Origin: Myxococcales bacterium
GTDB taxonomy: Bacteria > Desulfobacterota_B > Binatia > UBA1149 > SPBQ01
DNA length: 8,561 bases
Reading direction: 5' to 3'
NCBI GenBank assembly: GCA_004525875.1
Contig: SPBQ01000074.1
Location: forward strand, 1 to 8,561
Shown here: piece by piece, positions 1 to 6,466 of the stretch
Position numbering within the stretch: the stretch's first letter is position 1
Layout of the letters: the number at the start of each line of letters is the position of its first letter
The notes under the pieces: generated by a model
What the model was told of the DNA's origin: nothing
Seen by the model: only the letters and a program-made list of their open reading frames with translations
Databases searched by the model: none
Program-made: the position numbers and the translations under genes

Positions 1-60
1 GGTCGACTTCTTGTCGACGGTGTTCCGTTGCATTGCCGTGACGCTATCGACCGGCCTTCT

Positions 61-90
61 GCCGCCCGCTGACGCGTTTCGTCGGGCAGC
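61..90 (-). terminator. Hairpin downstream of the DUF1330 gene
   Basis: An inverted repeat pairs GCCGCCCG (61-68) with CGGGCAGC (83-90), giving an 8-bp stem with one G-U pair around a 14-nt loop. It begins about 15 nt after the DUF1330 stop codon, where a 3' end is expected. There is no U-run after the stem on the minus strand, so it may be a transcript-stabilising or Rho-associated structure rather than a classical intrinsic terminator. Confidence 0.4.
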
Positions 91-104
91 GTGACTTCGA
101 CTGG

Positions 105-395
105 CTAGCTCGAGCCTTCAAGACCGATGATGCTCGCCGTTGACGCCCGCCACCGGTGCTGGGCGAGCGTTTGATACTCGGGCGATTTGTACCACCTGCG
201 AGCCTCGTCAGCATCGGGGAAGCGAATGACGACCGCCCTGGTGTAGGGCCACTCACCCTCGATGATCTGAGGCTCGTCGGACACGGCCAGGACTTCCCCG
301 TTGTACTGGGAAAAGATGTCGAGAAAGCCCGCCTGGTACTTGGCGTACTCCTCCCAATCCTTAACGGCGATGTTTGCGAGAATGTAGACCGACAC
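105..395 (-). CDS. DUF1330 family protein
   Basis: This encodes a 96-residue protein of the DUF1330 family, which has a small dimeric alpha-beta barrel fold; most members have no assigned reaction. Family features seen are the N-terminal strand VYILANI (3-9), the DWEEY helix (13-17), the central GEVLAV strand (33-38) and the RRWYKSPEYQ block (66-75). I chose the GTG at 393-395 as start because an SD-like GAGAGAGG lies 6-7 nt upstream and the family begins at this strand. An ATG 24 bp further upstream would add eight residues unlike the family and lies inside the remnant of the globin gene. The gene directly follows the truncated globin, and its ribosome binding site is at the deletion scar. 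It is likely expressed from the upstream globin or aqpZ transcript. The family call is firm and the function unknown. Confidence 0.85.
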   Translation of the reverse strand: MSVYILANIAVKDWEEYAKYQAGFLDIFSQYNGEVLAVSDEPQIIEGEWPYTRAVVIRFPDADEARRWYKSPEYQTLAQHRWRASTASIIGLEGSS

Positions 396-399
396 TTCG

Positions 400-546
400 A
401 ACCTCTCTCGCGACCCCATCCTCTCCGCGATGGTTCCAGAAGCGGGCCAGCCCGGGATCGCCCTGCAGGCGGGGTAGCAAGTCGTTGGCGACAGCCGAGA
501 CGGCGTCGTAGCCGCCCAGACGTTCGTAAAGGGACTTCTCGCTCAT
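400..546 (-). pseudogene. Truncated group I haemoglobin, 3' end deleted
   Basis: The first 44 codons match the N-terminus of group I truncated haemoglobins (trHbN type): start MSEKS, the YERLGG motif (7-12), AVSAVANDLLPRL (15-27), then RFWNHRGEDGVARE (35-48). After GVARE the similarity stops abruptly and the frame runs 13 unrelated codons into the DUF1330 gene, ending at a stop at 361-363. Intact members have about 120-130 residues, and the missing part carries the proximal haem histidine and the E-to-H helices, so no haem-binding globin can form. The start is well formed (ATG with GAGG seven bases upstream), so the 5' end looks undamaged. The likely history is a single deletion that removed the 3' two thirds plus the intergenic DNA and joined the stump to the DUF1330 start. 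The upper-coordinate neighbour is aqpZ, 153 bp away. Identification is confident; the exact break point near 400 is an estimate. Confidence 0.85.
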
Positions 547-699
547 GGATTCACCTCATCTCGGTTCGCGCTGCCTGTCCCACTGGCATTCAGCTTTAGC
601 GCTGTTTCGGACGCCGAACTAGCGAAACCCGCGCAGATAGCGGGAAACGAGTGTTCGCACGCGATCTCTGCTGTCACCGGCTGTCCGGCATGTCGTCAA
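547..699. other. Gap between aqpZ and the globin relic
   Basis: This 153-bp gap holds no recognisable gene. On the minus strand it contains short ORFs of a dozen codons or less that are probably chance, and a good GAGG ribosome binding site for the globin start. A five-base inverted repeat, CCCGC with GCGGG, lies around 627-643, but it is too weak to call a terminator. No convincing -35/-10 pair is visible. Confidence 0.5.
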
Positions 700-1389
700 C
701 TAGTCTTGCTCCCCACCCATCAACCGGTAGACAGCGGCACCAAGCACGCCGCCAACGATGGGCGCTATCCAGAAGAGCCATAGCTGAGAGACCGCCCAAC
801 CGCCGACGAACAAGGCCACCCCAGTGCTGCGCGCAGGGTTTACCGAGGTGTTCGTCACCGGGATGCTGATCAAGTGGATGAGTGTAAGACCGAGGCCGAT
901 CGCGATCGGTGCGAACCCGGCCGGTGCACGCTTGTCGGTCGCACCAAGAATGATGAGCAGGAACATCATGGTCATGACGATCTCGGTGATGAGAGCCGCG
1001 AACAGCGAGTACCCGCCCGGCGAGTGCGCGCCGTAGCCGTTCGAGGCGAAGCCCGCCGAGACATCAAAGCCGGCCTTACCGCTGGCAATGAGATAGAGAA
1101 CGCCGCCCGCGACCACGGCGCCGACCACCTGCGCGACGATGTAGGGCAATAGCTGGTTGGCCGGGAACCGGCCTCCCGCCCACAAGCCAATGGAGACCGC
1201 GGGATTGAGGTGGCAACCGGAAATGTGTCCGATGGCAAAAGCCATCGTCAACACGGTGAGGCCGAAGGCGAAAGCGACACCCAGCAGGCCAATTCCCACG
1301 TCGGGGAAAGCGGCGGCCAGCACTGCGGCGCCACACCCGCCAAGGACCAGCCAAAACGTCCCAAAGAACTCAGCGATATAAGGTCTCAT
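700..1389 (-). CDS. aqpZ: Aquaporin Z, water channel
   Basis: This encodes a 229-residue inner-membrane water channel of the MIP family, close to E. coli AqpZ throughout, with six membrane helices and two half-helices. The two NPA signatures are HLNPAV (60-65) and SVNPARS (182-188). The residues equivalent to the AqpZ selectivity filter are all present: Phe42, His172, Thr181 and Arg187, which indicates a strict water channel rather than a glycerol facilitator. Cys19 matches the conserved GGCG segment. Length is normal for the family (about 230). The ATG at 1387-1389 is preceded by a very strong GAGGAGG seven bases upstream. Upstream lies the GNAT gene with a 95-bp gap, downstream the globin relic. 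The gene probably has its own leader. The role is osmotic water flux; orthology is clear from sequence and nothing looks damaged. Confidence 0.97.
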   Translation of the reverse strand: MRPYIAEFFGTFWLVLGGCGAAVLAAAFPDVGIGLLGVAFAFGLTVLTMAFAIGHISGCHLNPAVSIGLWAGGRFPANQLLPYIVAQVVGAVVAGGVLYLIASGKAGFDVSAGFASNGYGAHSPGGYSLFAALITEIVMTMMFLLIILGATDKRAPAGFAPIAIGLGLTLIHLISIPVTNTSVNPARSTGVALFVGGWAVSQLWLFWIAPIVGGVLGAAVYRLMGGEQD

Positions 1390-1412
1390 TGTTATTCCTC
1401 CTCGTATTTCAT
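1390..1412 (-). promoter_or_regulatory. aqpZ ribosome binding site inside a six-codon mini-ORF
   Basis: A GAGGAGG Shine-Dalgarno element (1397-1403) sits seven bases before the aqpZ ATG. It is embedded in a mini-ORF that starts with ATG at 1410-1412, reads MKYEEE and stops with TAA at 1392-1394, two bases before the aqpZ start codon. The mini-ORF has no clear binding site of its own, so it may be chance, but its stop is well placed for coupling to aqpZ. Confidence 0.5.
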
Positions 1413-1484
1413 GGTCCAGCGCGGCGCGACGGGCGCGCGTTTTGCGGCGTCGCCCAGGCGGCTTCTCTGCGCTGCTGTATCCGG

Positions 1485-2006
1485 TCAGATCGCATCGGAT
1501 TCGGATACATCCTTCTCATACCAGCTGACATCCCAGTACTTGCCGAACTTGAAGCCAACCTCGTGGAACGTGCCCGCGAGTTTGAAACCGAACCGCTCGT
1601 GGAGCGTGATGGAGCTTCGATTGGGCAGCGCGATCCCACCCAAGGCTCGATGGACGAGCTCCTGGGATCGGAGCGAGTCGAGAAGCACTCCATAGAGCCT
1701 CTGCCCGATGCCCTGGCCGACGAATGCCGGGTCGAGATAGATGGTCGTTTCCACCGACTGATCGTATGCGGGTCTCGGCCTGAACTCCTTGCCAGAGGCG
1801 TAGCCGACGGGCTTGCCGGCCACCTCGGCGACGAGCAGTTCATGCGGACCCGACGCGGCGAAGCTTTCGAACCAGGGGCGGCGCTGATCGACGGTGAAGA
1901 CTCGTGTGTCGAAAGTGATGTGCGTGTTGGCGATGTAGTGGTTGTAGATGCGAACCAGCTCCGGAAGGTCTCCTTGCTCGGCCGGTCGTATTCGAGGTGC
2001 GCTCAC
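1485..2006 (-). CDS. GNAT N-acetyltransferase, phosphinothricin acetyltransferase-like
   Basis: This encodes a 173-residue GCN5-related acetyltransferase that would move acetyl from acetyl-CoA to an amino group. It resembles the phosphinothricin/methionine sulfoximine acetyltransferase branch along its length: IRPAEQGDL at the N-terminus (6-14), IYNHYI with TFDT (20-34), FRPRPAY (75-81), VGQGIG of the acetyl-CoA pyrophosphate loop (96-101), GGIALPN (123-129), and LHERFGF followed by [16 protein letters not shown] (135-160). Family length is about 165-185. I chose the GTG at 2004-2006 because the homologous part begins at APRIRPAE; the longer ATG start would add 12 Arg-rich residues overlapping the upstream gene. 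The start follows the esterase stop by 7 bp, so translation is probably coupled. The true substrate could be an amino-acid analogue; resistance to phosphinothricin itself is not shown by sequence. Confidence 0.9.
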   Translation of the reverse strand: MSAPRIRPAEQGDLPELVRIYNHYIANTHITFDTRVFTVDQRRPWFESFAASGPHELLVAEVAGKPVGYASGKEFRPRPAYDQSVETTIYLDPAFVGQGIGQRLYGVLLDSLRSQELVHRALGGIALPNRSSITLHERFGFKLAGTFHEVGFKFGKYWDVSWYEKDVSESDAI

Positions 2007-2013
2007 GCCTGCT

Positions 2014-2676
2014 TCAGCTCGCGGTCGTCTCACGCTCCGCATCGAGCAGCGAAACGACCTCTTCGAGGAGCGTCCGCGCTAGCAGGCTGTGTTGATTCGC
2101 ATCCAGATGTACGCCGTCTACGACGCTGGTCGGCGTCACCTGTCCCGCATCGAAGAACGCGCACTCGAGCTCGGCCGCGACTTCCGCGTAGGCGCGAGCG
2201 AGGCCGATGCATTTCGTTGCCGCCCCCTCGAACTTCGGCGCGATCGGTCCCTTCGGCTTCTGTATGGGCGGAGGAGCGACGATGAGGATCCGGGGTAACG
2301 GCATCCCGGGTTCGATCGGCGCCCTGCGGACCGCACGTACCAGGGCGGATATGCCCTGCGCCGAGTGCCAGGCGTTGTGGTCGTGCATGGATTGGAAGTC
2401 GTTGGTTCCGAGCATCAGGATGACGAGAGCGAGAGGCGAGTTGATTTCGACTGCTTGCTCGAGCCCCCGGAGACCGTTGCGCCCCGGCTTGTACGGATCG
2501 TCCCATGCCGTGCGTCGCCCGTTGAGGCAATCCTCGATGACGCGCGCGCTACAACCCGCTGCCACCAAGAGACCTTCCAGCGCTCCTGGCCATCGCTCTT
2601 CGAATGACAGGCGGTCGCGCGTGTTGGGAATGATTCCCCACGTCAAGGAATCGCCGTAGACCAAGATCTGATGCAT
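2014..2676 (-). CDS. SGNH/GDSL hydrolase, arylesterase-like
   Basis: This encodes a 220-residue serine esterase of the SGNH superfamily. Block I is YGDSLTWG (7-14) with nucleophile Ser10; block II is LNGRRT (51-56) with the oxyanion Gly53; block III is MLGTND (88-93) with Asn92; block V is VDGVHL (186-191) with Asp187 and His190. The order and spacing match the arylesterase/perhydrolase group typified by the Mycobacterium smegmatis enzyme, including APPP (134-137) and FFDAG (174-178). No signal peptide is seen, so it is probably cytoplasmic. I set the start at the ATG at 2674-2676, nine codons before the serine, as in the family; the upstream in-frame ATG adds 24 residues dominated by Arg and Pro. 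It leads a two-gene unit with the GNAT gene. Natural ester substrates cannot be read from sequence. Confidence 0.93.
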   Translation of the reverse strand: MHQILVYGDSLTWGIIPNTRDRLSFEERWPGALEGLLVAAGCSARVIEDCLNGRRTAWDDPYKPGRNGLRGLEQAVEINSPLALVILMLGTNDFQSMHDHNAWHSAQGISALVRAVRRAPIEPGMPLPRILIVAPPPIQKPKGPIAPKFEGAATKCIGLARAYAEVAAELECAFFDAGQVTPTSVVDGVHLDANQHSLLARTLLEEVVSLLDAERETTAS

Positions 2677-2769
2677 GCGTCTGCGGTGGCGACCTGACGG
2701 TTCTGCTCTCGGTCGCCGGCGACAGGCTGCCGGAGGTCGCGAGGGCACACAAGGATGGTCGTAGACGCG
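2677..2769. promoter_or_regulatory. Gap ahead of the esterase gene with a 12-bp palindrome
   Basis: This 93-bp gap separates the membrane-protein stop from the esterase start. It contains the perfect palindrome GTCGCCGGCGAC at 2712-2723, 36 bp before the chosen ATG. It could be an operator or, as RNA, part of a GC-rich hairpin ending the upstream unit. No strong sigma-70 promoter or Shine-Dalgarno element is visible. Confidence 0.35.
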
Positions 2770-3177
2770 CTACGCTGCTGGGGCGCCGCCAATGGCGGCA
2801 GCCAACCCCGTAGCCGAGGACCAGAGAAGAAAGAGACCGAAGATCAGCCCGATGAAGCACAACGATTGAAGAACCCAGAAGGGCTTCCCGGATCCCCATT
2901 CGATCAACCTTGCGAAGCGCTCTGCGCCCATGGCGGGTAGGGCCACCGCGCCCAGTGCCGTAACGAGAGCAAGGACACGAAAGACGTATGGGGTTGCAGA
3001 CGACGGCGCTGCTACCCACAGGGCGATTGAGAGCACTAGCCGAATCACGGAGCCGCCCCAGACCCCCGGGCCGGCCTGGAAACGTCTTGCGAACGAGATG
3101 TATCCGCGAGGCGTGATGAGGCCGTAGGTACTCAGCGCGACGATGATCAACGAGAAGAGCGCAACGATCACAAGCAT
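2770..3177 (-). CDS. Small four-helix membrane protein, function unknown
   Basis: This encodes a 135-residue integral membrane protein with four predicted hydrophobic spans at about 2-22, 40-58, 63-83 and 100-120. Between spans one and two lies a short basic loop (TPRGYISFARRF, 22-33), and between three and four a loop with GAERFARLIEWGSGKP (84-99). It has no signal peptide cleavage site and no metal or catalytic motif that I recognise; I do not know the family. The ATG at 3175-3177 is preceded by a purine-rich GTGGGGCG that may serve as ribosome binding site. It starts 16 bp after the GST stop, so it is very likely the last gene of an LEH-like/GST/membrane operon. A role in export or membrane handling of the conjugates made by its neighbours is possible, but this is inferred from position only. 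Confidence 0.8.
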   Translation of the reverse strand: MLVIVALFSLIIVALSTYGLITPRGYISFARRFQAGPGVWGGSVIRLVLSIALWVAAPSSATPYVFRVLALVTALGAVALPAMGAERFARLIEWGSGKPFWVLQSLCFIGLIFGLFLLWSSATGLAAAIGGAPAA

Positions 3178-3193
3178 GATCGCCCCACGCGAA

Positions 3194-3811
3194 TCAATGC
3201 GAGGCGTAGTAGGCGACGATTCCTGGGTGCGCGCTGAGTCGCTCGCAGTGCTCGGCCAACCGTGGTGCGACCTGATCGGTCAGGTCCGGAGGAATGTGAT
3301 CGAGGACCCCGGATCGAAGGCTCCGGGTCCAGACGTAGACCTTCAGGTCGGCGACCGTGACTCGATCGTCGGCGAAGTACTTCCCGCCGCGTGCTACCAG
3401 CATGTCCTGCAACTTCACCAGGTACAGACGGAGCGGCCCTTCTGCCAGGGCTTCTCGCGCCGCTCGCTTCGCCGCTTCGTCCTCGATGCCGAAGGTCGCC
3501 ACGACGCGGCTGACGATGTCTTCAACGGCGTCCATGACCTCGTCACAACGCGCAGCCTGCAAGGGATTGTCGGGGTAGAGATTCGCGAGCTTGCCGACGA
3601 ACCGAATGATGGCGTTGGATTGCGTGATCGCTTCGCCATCGACTTCCAGAACCGGAACTGCGTGGAACGGTGTCTGATCCTTCACGGAGGGCCAGCTCGC
3701 CGTGGGAATGCGATGATCCTCGAACGCGATTTCTCCGAGCGCCATGGCGAGCCGGATGGCCTCGCCGCGGCCCCCGTTGAAGTCGAAGTAACTGAGTTTC
3801 AGTTTGAACAT
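3194..3811 (-). CDS. Glutathione S-transferase, sigma-like
   Basis: This encodes a 205-residue cytosolic glutathione S-transferase that conjugates glutathione to electrophiles. The N-terminal thioredoxin-like domain (1-78) shows LSYFDFNGGRGEAIR (6-20), with Tyr8 at the catalytic tyrosine position of sigma-class enzymes, then AVPVLEVDG (51-59) with the cis-Pro at 53, and QSNAI (64-68), the SNAIL-like glutathione-binding segment. The helical C-terminal domain (about 85-205) keeps the N-capping box TVADLKVY (152-159). Length is normal. The ATG at 3809-3811 has GAGGAG six bases upstream; the longer in-frame ATG lies inside the preceding gene and adds 14 atypical residues. It lies 17 bp after the LEH-like gene and 16 bp before the membrane protein, so the three are probably one operon acting on reactive electrophiles. 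Confidence 0.95.
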   Translation of the reverse strand: MFKLKLSYFDFNGGRGEAIRLAMALGEIAFEDHRIPTASWPSVKDQTPFHAVPVLEVDGEAITQSNAIIRFVGKLANLYPDNPLQAARCDEVMDAVEDIVSRVVATFGIEDEAAKRAAREALAEGPLRLYLVKLQDMLVARGGKYFADDRVTVADLKVYVWTRSLRSGVLDHIPPDLTDQVAPRLAEHCERLSAHPGIVAYYASH

Positions 3812-3828
3812 GGACTTCTCCTCGACGG

Positions 3829-4212
3829 CTAAGCGCCGCCCTGCTTCTTCCACGTGCGCATGTCGAAGTAGTCGCGCCAGACGCTGATGAGACCGTCTCG
3901 AGTCTCAAAGACGCCGCAACACGGAATCACGATCTTCTTGCCGGCTCCGAGATGCGTGTCCACGTGTTCCACGAAGACAGTCGTTCCCTGCGTTGCGACG
4001 TTCTTGATCTCGATATCGAGGCCTTCCGAGACTGGTACGGCATGTCGTAACACAGCTGCGATGGCCGCCTTCCCGACCGCGGGCTCGACCGGCATGTTGT
4101 GCCAGACAGCATCCTCGGTGAAGCAGCCGAGAATCTCCGCGAGGGCTTCCTCGGACAAGCTCTCTCTCGAGCGAAGGAGAGTGCGAACCGTGACCTCAGC
4201 TTCGTTCGCCAT
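3829..4212 (-). CDS. Limonene-1,2-epoxide hydrolase-like NTF2-fold protein
   Basis: This encodes a 127-residue single-domain protein of the limonene-epoxide hydrolase (LEH) branch of the NTF2/SnoaL fold. Colinear matches to Rhodococcus LEH are FTEDAVWHNMP (31-41), GKAAI (47-51), FVEHVDTH (80-87) and GVF followed by VWRDYFDMR (100-119). By my alignment from memory the LEH catalytic set Arg99, Asp101 and Asp132 corresponds to His83, Asp85 and Asp114, so the Arg is replaced by His. Asn55 is kept (Asn39) while Tyr53 is Trp37. Hydrolysis of epoxides is therefore uncertain, and a binding or altered catalytic role is possible. The ATG at 4210-4212 has GGAG eight bases upstream. It leads the GST operon, which fits chemistry on epoxides or similar electrophiles. 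Confidence 0.88.
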   Translation of the reverse strand: MANEAEVTVRTLLRSRESLSEEALAEILGCFTEDAVWHNMPVEPAVGKAAIAAVLRHAVPVSEGLDIEIKNVATQGTTVFVEHVDTHLGAGKKIVIPCCGVFETRDGLISVWRDYFDMRTWKKQGGA

Positions 4213-4290
4213 CTGTATGTCTCCGGCTAGCGCTGCCCCAGAATCGTTAGCGGGCCGAGCGCTGTGGGGTCCTCGACGTCCGACATGGCT

Positions 4291-5169
4291 TCAGCCTACC
4301 GGGACGCGTGCGTGCGCAAAGAACGACGCTGCCATCGGTCGCAAGCCATCTTGTCGACCGGCGAAGTATCTCTTCTCCTGGTCTGCTCCCGAGAAGTTCG
4401 CGATCAGATCGAGTCCGACAGATCGCAGCACCTTCTCGAGTTCGGCCGGGTGAAACTCGCCGACCAATGGCTCTCCCCGTCGAGCTGTGAATCGCTTGAG
4501 CTTCTCCACGATTCGTCGTTCCGAGCTCGACAGGGTCTCGTCGGCGACCAGGTAGTCGAAGACGACCTCGGTCCGTGGTGCGGCAAGCTGGGCGATCGAC
4601 GCTAACGTGCCGAGGGTCGCGGAATTGGAGAGGTACGGGGTGGTTCCGAGCCAGGAGAAGAACGCTGGACTGTTCGGCTGATAACTACTTTGCATCAGAC
4701 CGTCCGCCACGGTCTCACGTTCGAAATCGACGCCGACGAACTCGACATTGCCCGGTAGGTCGACGCCGATGCTCGAGAGACGCTCGCGTTTGGCTCGCTG
4801 CGTGTCCGGGTGGTCCAGCTCGAAGACTCGAACCGTTGATTCGAGGTCGCGGCGACGCAGGGCGAAGGAATCGAACCCAGCCCCGACGATGACGTACTGG
4901 CCGATCCCGGACGCGATGGCCGCGTCGAGAAGATCCTCGGCGTACCGGCTTCGGGCGACCACCTGCGCGGCCACGGGACGCATCGAGCGCAGCAGAACTT
5001 CGAACACGAGCCAGCGCAACGGCTTCGTGACGACGATTCTCCGCCACGTCGGATTCGTGAACTCCAGCGCGAACGGGTCTTCGAAGATCGCCGGCGATGC
5101 ATACCGATGGTGCAGTGCGCGGATGGCCGCTGCGATCTCGGCCGTTTTGCTGGTTCTACCTTCCTTCAT
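4291..5169 (-). CDS. SAM-dependent methyltransferase, TIGR00027/LCM-like family
   Basis: This encodes a 292-residue class I methyltransferase of the family also called leucine carboxyl methyltransferase-like (PF04072, TIGR00027). Motif I, the SAM-binding loop, is VIVGAGFDS (93-101). It is followed by an acidic strand end FELDHPDTQRAKRERL (116-131), VEFVGVDF (142-149), FSWLGTTPYLS (171-181) in place of the usual W.G.T.YL segment, and EVVFDY (201-206). The family SRYAEDLL block is at 74-81 and the DPFAL segment at 31-35. Substrates in this family are mostly unknown. I chose the ATG at 5167-5169 because it overlaps the upstream stop as TGATG, which signals translational coupling, and because the 67-residue longer version lies wholly within the upstream gene. 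Length is within the usual 260-300. Confidence 0.93.
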   Translation of the reverse strand: MKEGRTSKTAEIAAAIRALHHRYASPAIFEDPFALEFTNPTWRRIVVTKPLRWLVFEVLLRSMRPVAAQVVARSRYAEDLLDAAIASGIGQYVIVGAGFDSFALRRRDLESTVRVFELDHPDTQRAKRERLSSIGVDLPGNVEFVGVDFERETVADGLMQSSYQPNSPAFFSWLGTTPYLSNSATLGTLASIAQLAAPRTEVVFDYLVADETLSSSERRIVEKLKRFTARRGEPLVGEFHPAELEKVLRSVGLDLIANFSGADQEKRYFAGRQDGLRPMAASFFAHARVPVG

Positions 5170-5630
5170 CACGCATCGTTCTGGCGTTGCGTTCTCGTGA
5201 GCGATTGCTGATCCTTGAGGATCGGAGACGCTCGCAACACCTGTGAGAAACCTGTGGCTTCGAAGGAGATCTCTCCGCGGGGCCAGTTGACTGCGATCGT
5301 CCACTGCGTCGCAGTGTAGCGGTCTCGCGTTTCCAGGCGCCGTTCGATCCCTGCGATCGAGAACGGGCACATCGATGCGCTGACCGACAGATAGTCCAGC
5401 GCCAGCTTCAGATTCGTGACCTCATGGAACGTCAGGGTCGCGGGGGCGATACGGAATTGCACGTGGCCGGAGTCACACTTCGTCCATTCCAAGATGAAGT
5501 CGAGATCCAGGGCGAGCTCGCCAGACCCGTATTGCCCCTCCGAGACGGAGAGCCCGTGCACGTGGTTGTCGTGCCACGACAGGCGATCGAAGTCGCGATC
5601 CGTCCATGAGGTCTGGGGATCCGTTGCCAC
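5169..5630 (-). CDS. Conserved soluble protein of unknown function
   Basis: This encodes a 153-residue protein without membrane segments or signal peptide. The core from DRLSWHDNHVHGL (15-27) through ELALDLDFILEW (38-49), FRIAPATLTFH (59-69) and LKLALDY (74-80) is alternating hydrophobic strand with many acidic and aromatic residues, suggesting a compact beta-rich fold. Motifs such as WHDN and FILEW look conserved and are not low-complexity, so I think this is a real family, but I cannot name it or assign a reaction. The start is a GTG at 5628-5630 with AAGG about eight bases upstream; no in-frame ATG precedes the core. It begins 14 bp after the membrane-anchored gene and its TGA overlaps the methyltransferase ATG, so all three are probably co-translated. 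The C-terminal tail (135-153) is polar and may be disordered. Confidence 0.8.
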   Translation of the reverse strand: MATDPQTSWTDRDFDRLSWHDNHVHGLSVSEGQYGSGELALDLDFILEWTKCDSGHVQFRIAPATLTFHEVTNLKLALDYLSVSASMCPFSIAGIERRLETRDRYTATQWTIAVNWPRGEISFEATGFSQVLRASPILKDQQSLTRTQRQNDA

Positions 5631-5644
5631 GCGGAGCCTTGCCG

Positions 5645-6292
5645 CTAGAACAGCGCCCCCCTCGATAGCAGCTGGTTGGCGGCGATCGGGTGCTCGATCG
5701 CCATCGTGCCGGTCGGGTAGTCATCCTCGGGTCCCATCGGCTCGAAGGTGGGCTCCATCGTCATGGCCTCTAGCAAGGGCTCCATGCGACGTCCGCGATG
5801 GTCGAACACGATTAGCTGCAGGCACCAGGTTTGCGGCTCATGTTCAGCGTTGAGGCTGTCGGCGGCCGAGGCCGGTGCGGGCTTGCGGTCATAGTGCACC
5901 GTGATCCGGCTGATCCGGTACTCCCGCGTCAGGCTCTGGACCGAATCCGGGTCGAGGATGATCGTGCCCAGCGAGTCGGCGTCGATCGGGGACACCACGT
6001 CCGTGCTGGCTTCACACGCATCGAGCTTCGAGGAGCGGACGAGATTGACGTCGGTAAGTACGAGGGACCGTGTTCCCCGATTGCTCAGAATGAACGTCGG
6101 TTTCACATAGTTCTGATACGTCACGTTCAGGCCTACATCGTCAGAGTATCCGGCGCTTTGCTGCGTGCCGGATCCGACGTTCGCGATCGCGGCGGTGAGC
6201 GTGTAGCGCTCGTCGAAGAACGTCAGGAACGTCGTGAATCCTGAGACGAACACCGCGATGAGCGACATGAGCATGCTCGCCAAGGCGCGCAT
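5645..6292 (-). CDS. Membrane-anchored protein of unknown function
   Basis: This encodes a 215-residue protein with one N-terminal hydrophobic segment (about 5-26) preceded by Met-Arg, which would act as an uncleaved signal anchor, followed by a domain likely outside the cytoplasm. The exported part shows beta-strand character (PTFILSNRGTRSLVLTDVNLV, 65-85; REYRISRITVHYD, 123-135; CLQLIVFDHRGRR, 157-169), reminiscent of an immunoglobulin-like or jelly-roll sandwich, and carries two cysteines (93 and 157) that could form a disulfide. I do not recognise the family. The ATG at 6290-6292 has GGGAGGG six bases upstream, one of the strongest sites in the window. It is the first gene of a unit with the next unknown gene and the methyltransferase, and a small inverted repeat lies 41-57 bp upstream. 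Confidence 0.8.
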   Translation of the reverse strand: MRALASMLMSLIAVFVSGFTTFLTFFDERYTLTAAIANVGSGTQQSAGYSDDVGLNVTYQNYVKPTFILSNRGTRSLVLTDVNLVRSSKLDACEASTDVVSPIDADSLGTIILDPDSVQSLTREYRISRITVHYDRKPAPASAADSLNAEHEPQTWCLQLIVFDHRGRRMEPLLEAMTMEPTFEPMGPEDDYPTGTMAIEHPIAANQLLSRGALF

Positions 6293-6466
6293 AACATCCC
6301 TCCCGGCCGGTGGCTTCCGCGGCCTCCGGAGCGTTCACGCAGTATGAACCCGTAGCGCTGTGGATCTCTGAGGGCTATCTCCCGGCGCACCGCGCTGCTT
6401 CGAAGCCCCCGTCCAGCTTGCCGTCACCAACAGTGGCCAGGCGAGTCAGCCGGAAGTCGACATGCC
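6293..6466. promoter_or_regulatory. Control region ahead of the membrane-anchored protein gene
   Basis: This 174-bp stretch has no gene I can support. On the minus strand, a 31-codon ORF (ATG at 6468-6470, stop at 6375) overlaps the MAPEG relic stop as ATGA, but its sequence has no recognisable features. An inverted repeat, GTTCA (6333-6337) with TGAAC (6345-6349) and a 7-nt spacer, surrounds CATACT on the minus strand, a 4-of-6 match to a -10 element. A repressor operator over a promoter is possible. The -35 region is weak. Confidence 0.35.

Noticed and set aside
1..33. Possible start of another minus-strand gene (ATG at 31-33, reading MQRNTVDKK)
   Set aside because: Only eleven codons are inside the window and there is no Shine-Dalgarno element near the ATG, so it cannot be supported.
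156..599. A 147-codon plus-strand open frame over the DUF1330 and globin region
   Set aside because: It is antisense to two recognisable coding regions, and its C-terminal part is Arg-rich without similarity.
1426..1453. GCGACG/CGTCGC inverted repeat between the GNAT and aqpZ genes as a terminator
   Set aside because: The stem is six base pairs with a 16-nt loop and no U-tract, in a very GC-rich spot where such repeats arise easily.
1389..2285. A 298-codon plus-strand open frame opposite the GNAT gene
   Set aside because: It lies antisense to well-supported acetyltransferase and esterase codons, and its later part is low-complexity Arg/Ser-rich.
3143..3832. A 229-codon plus-strand open frame opposite the GST gene
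   Set aside because: It mirrors the GST codons and has no recognisable domain, while the GST on the other strand is complete with catalytic residues.
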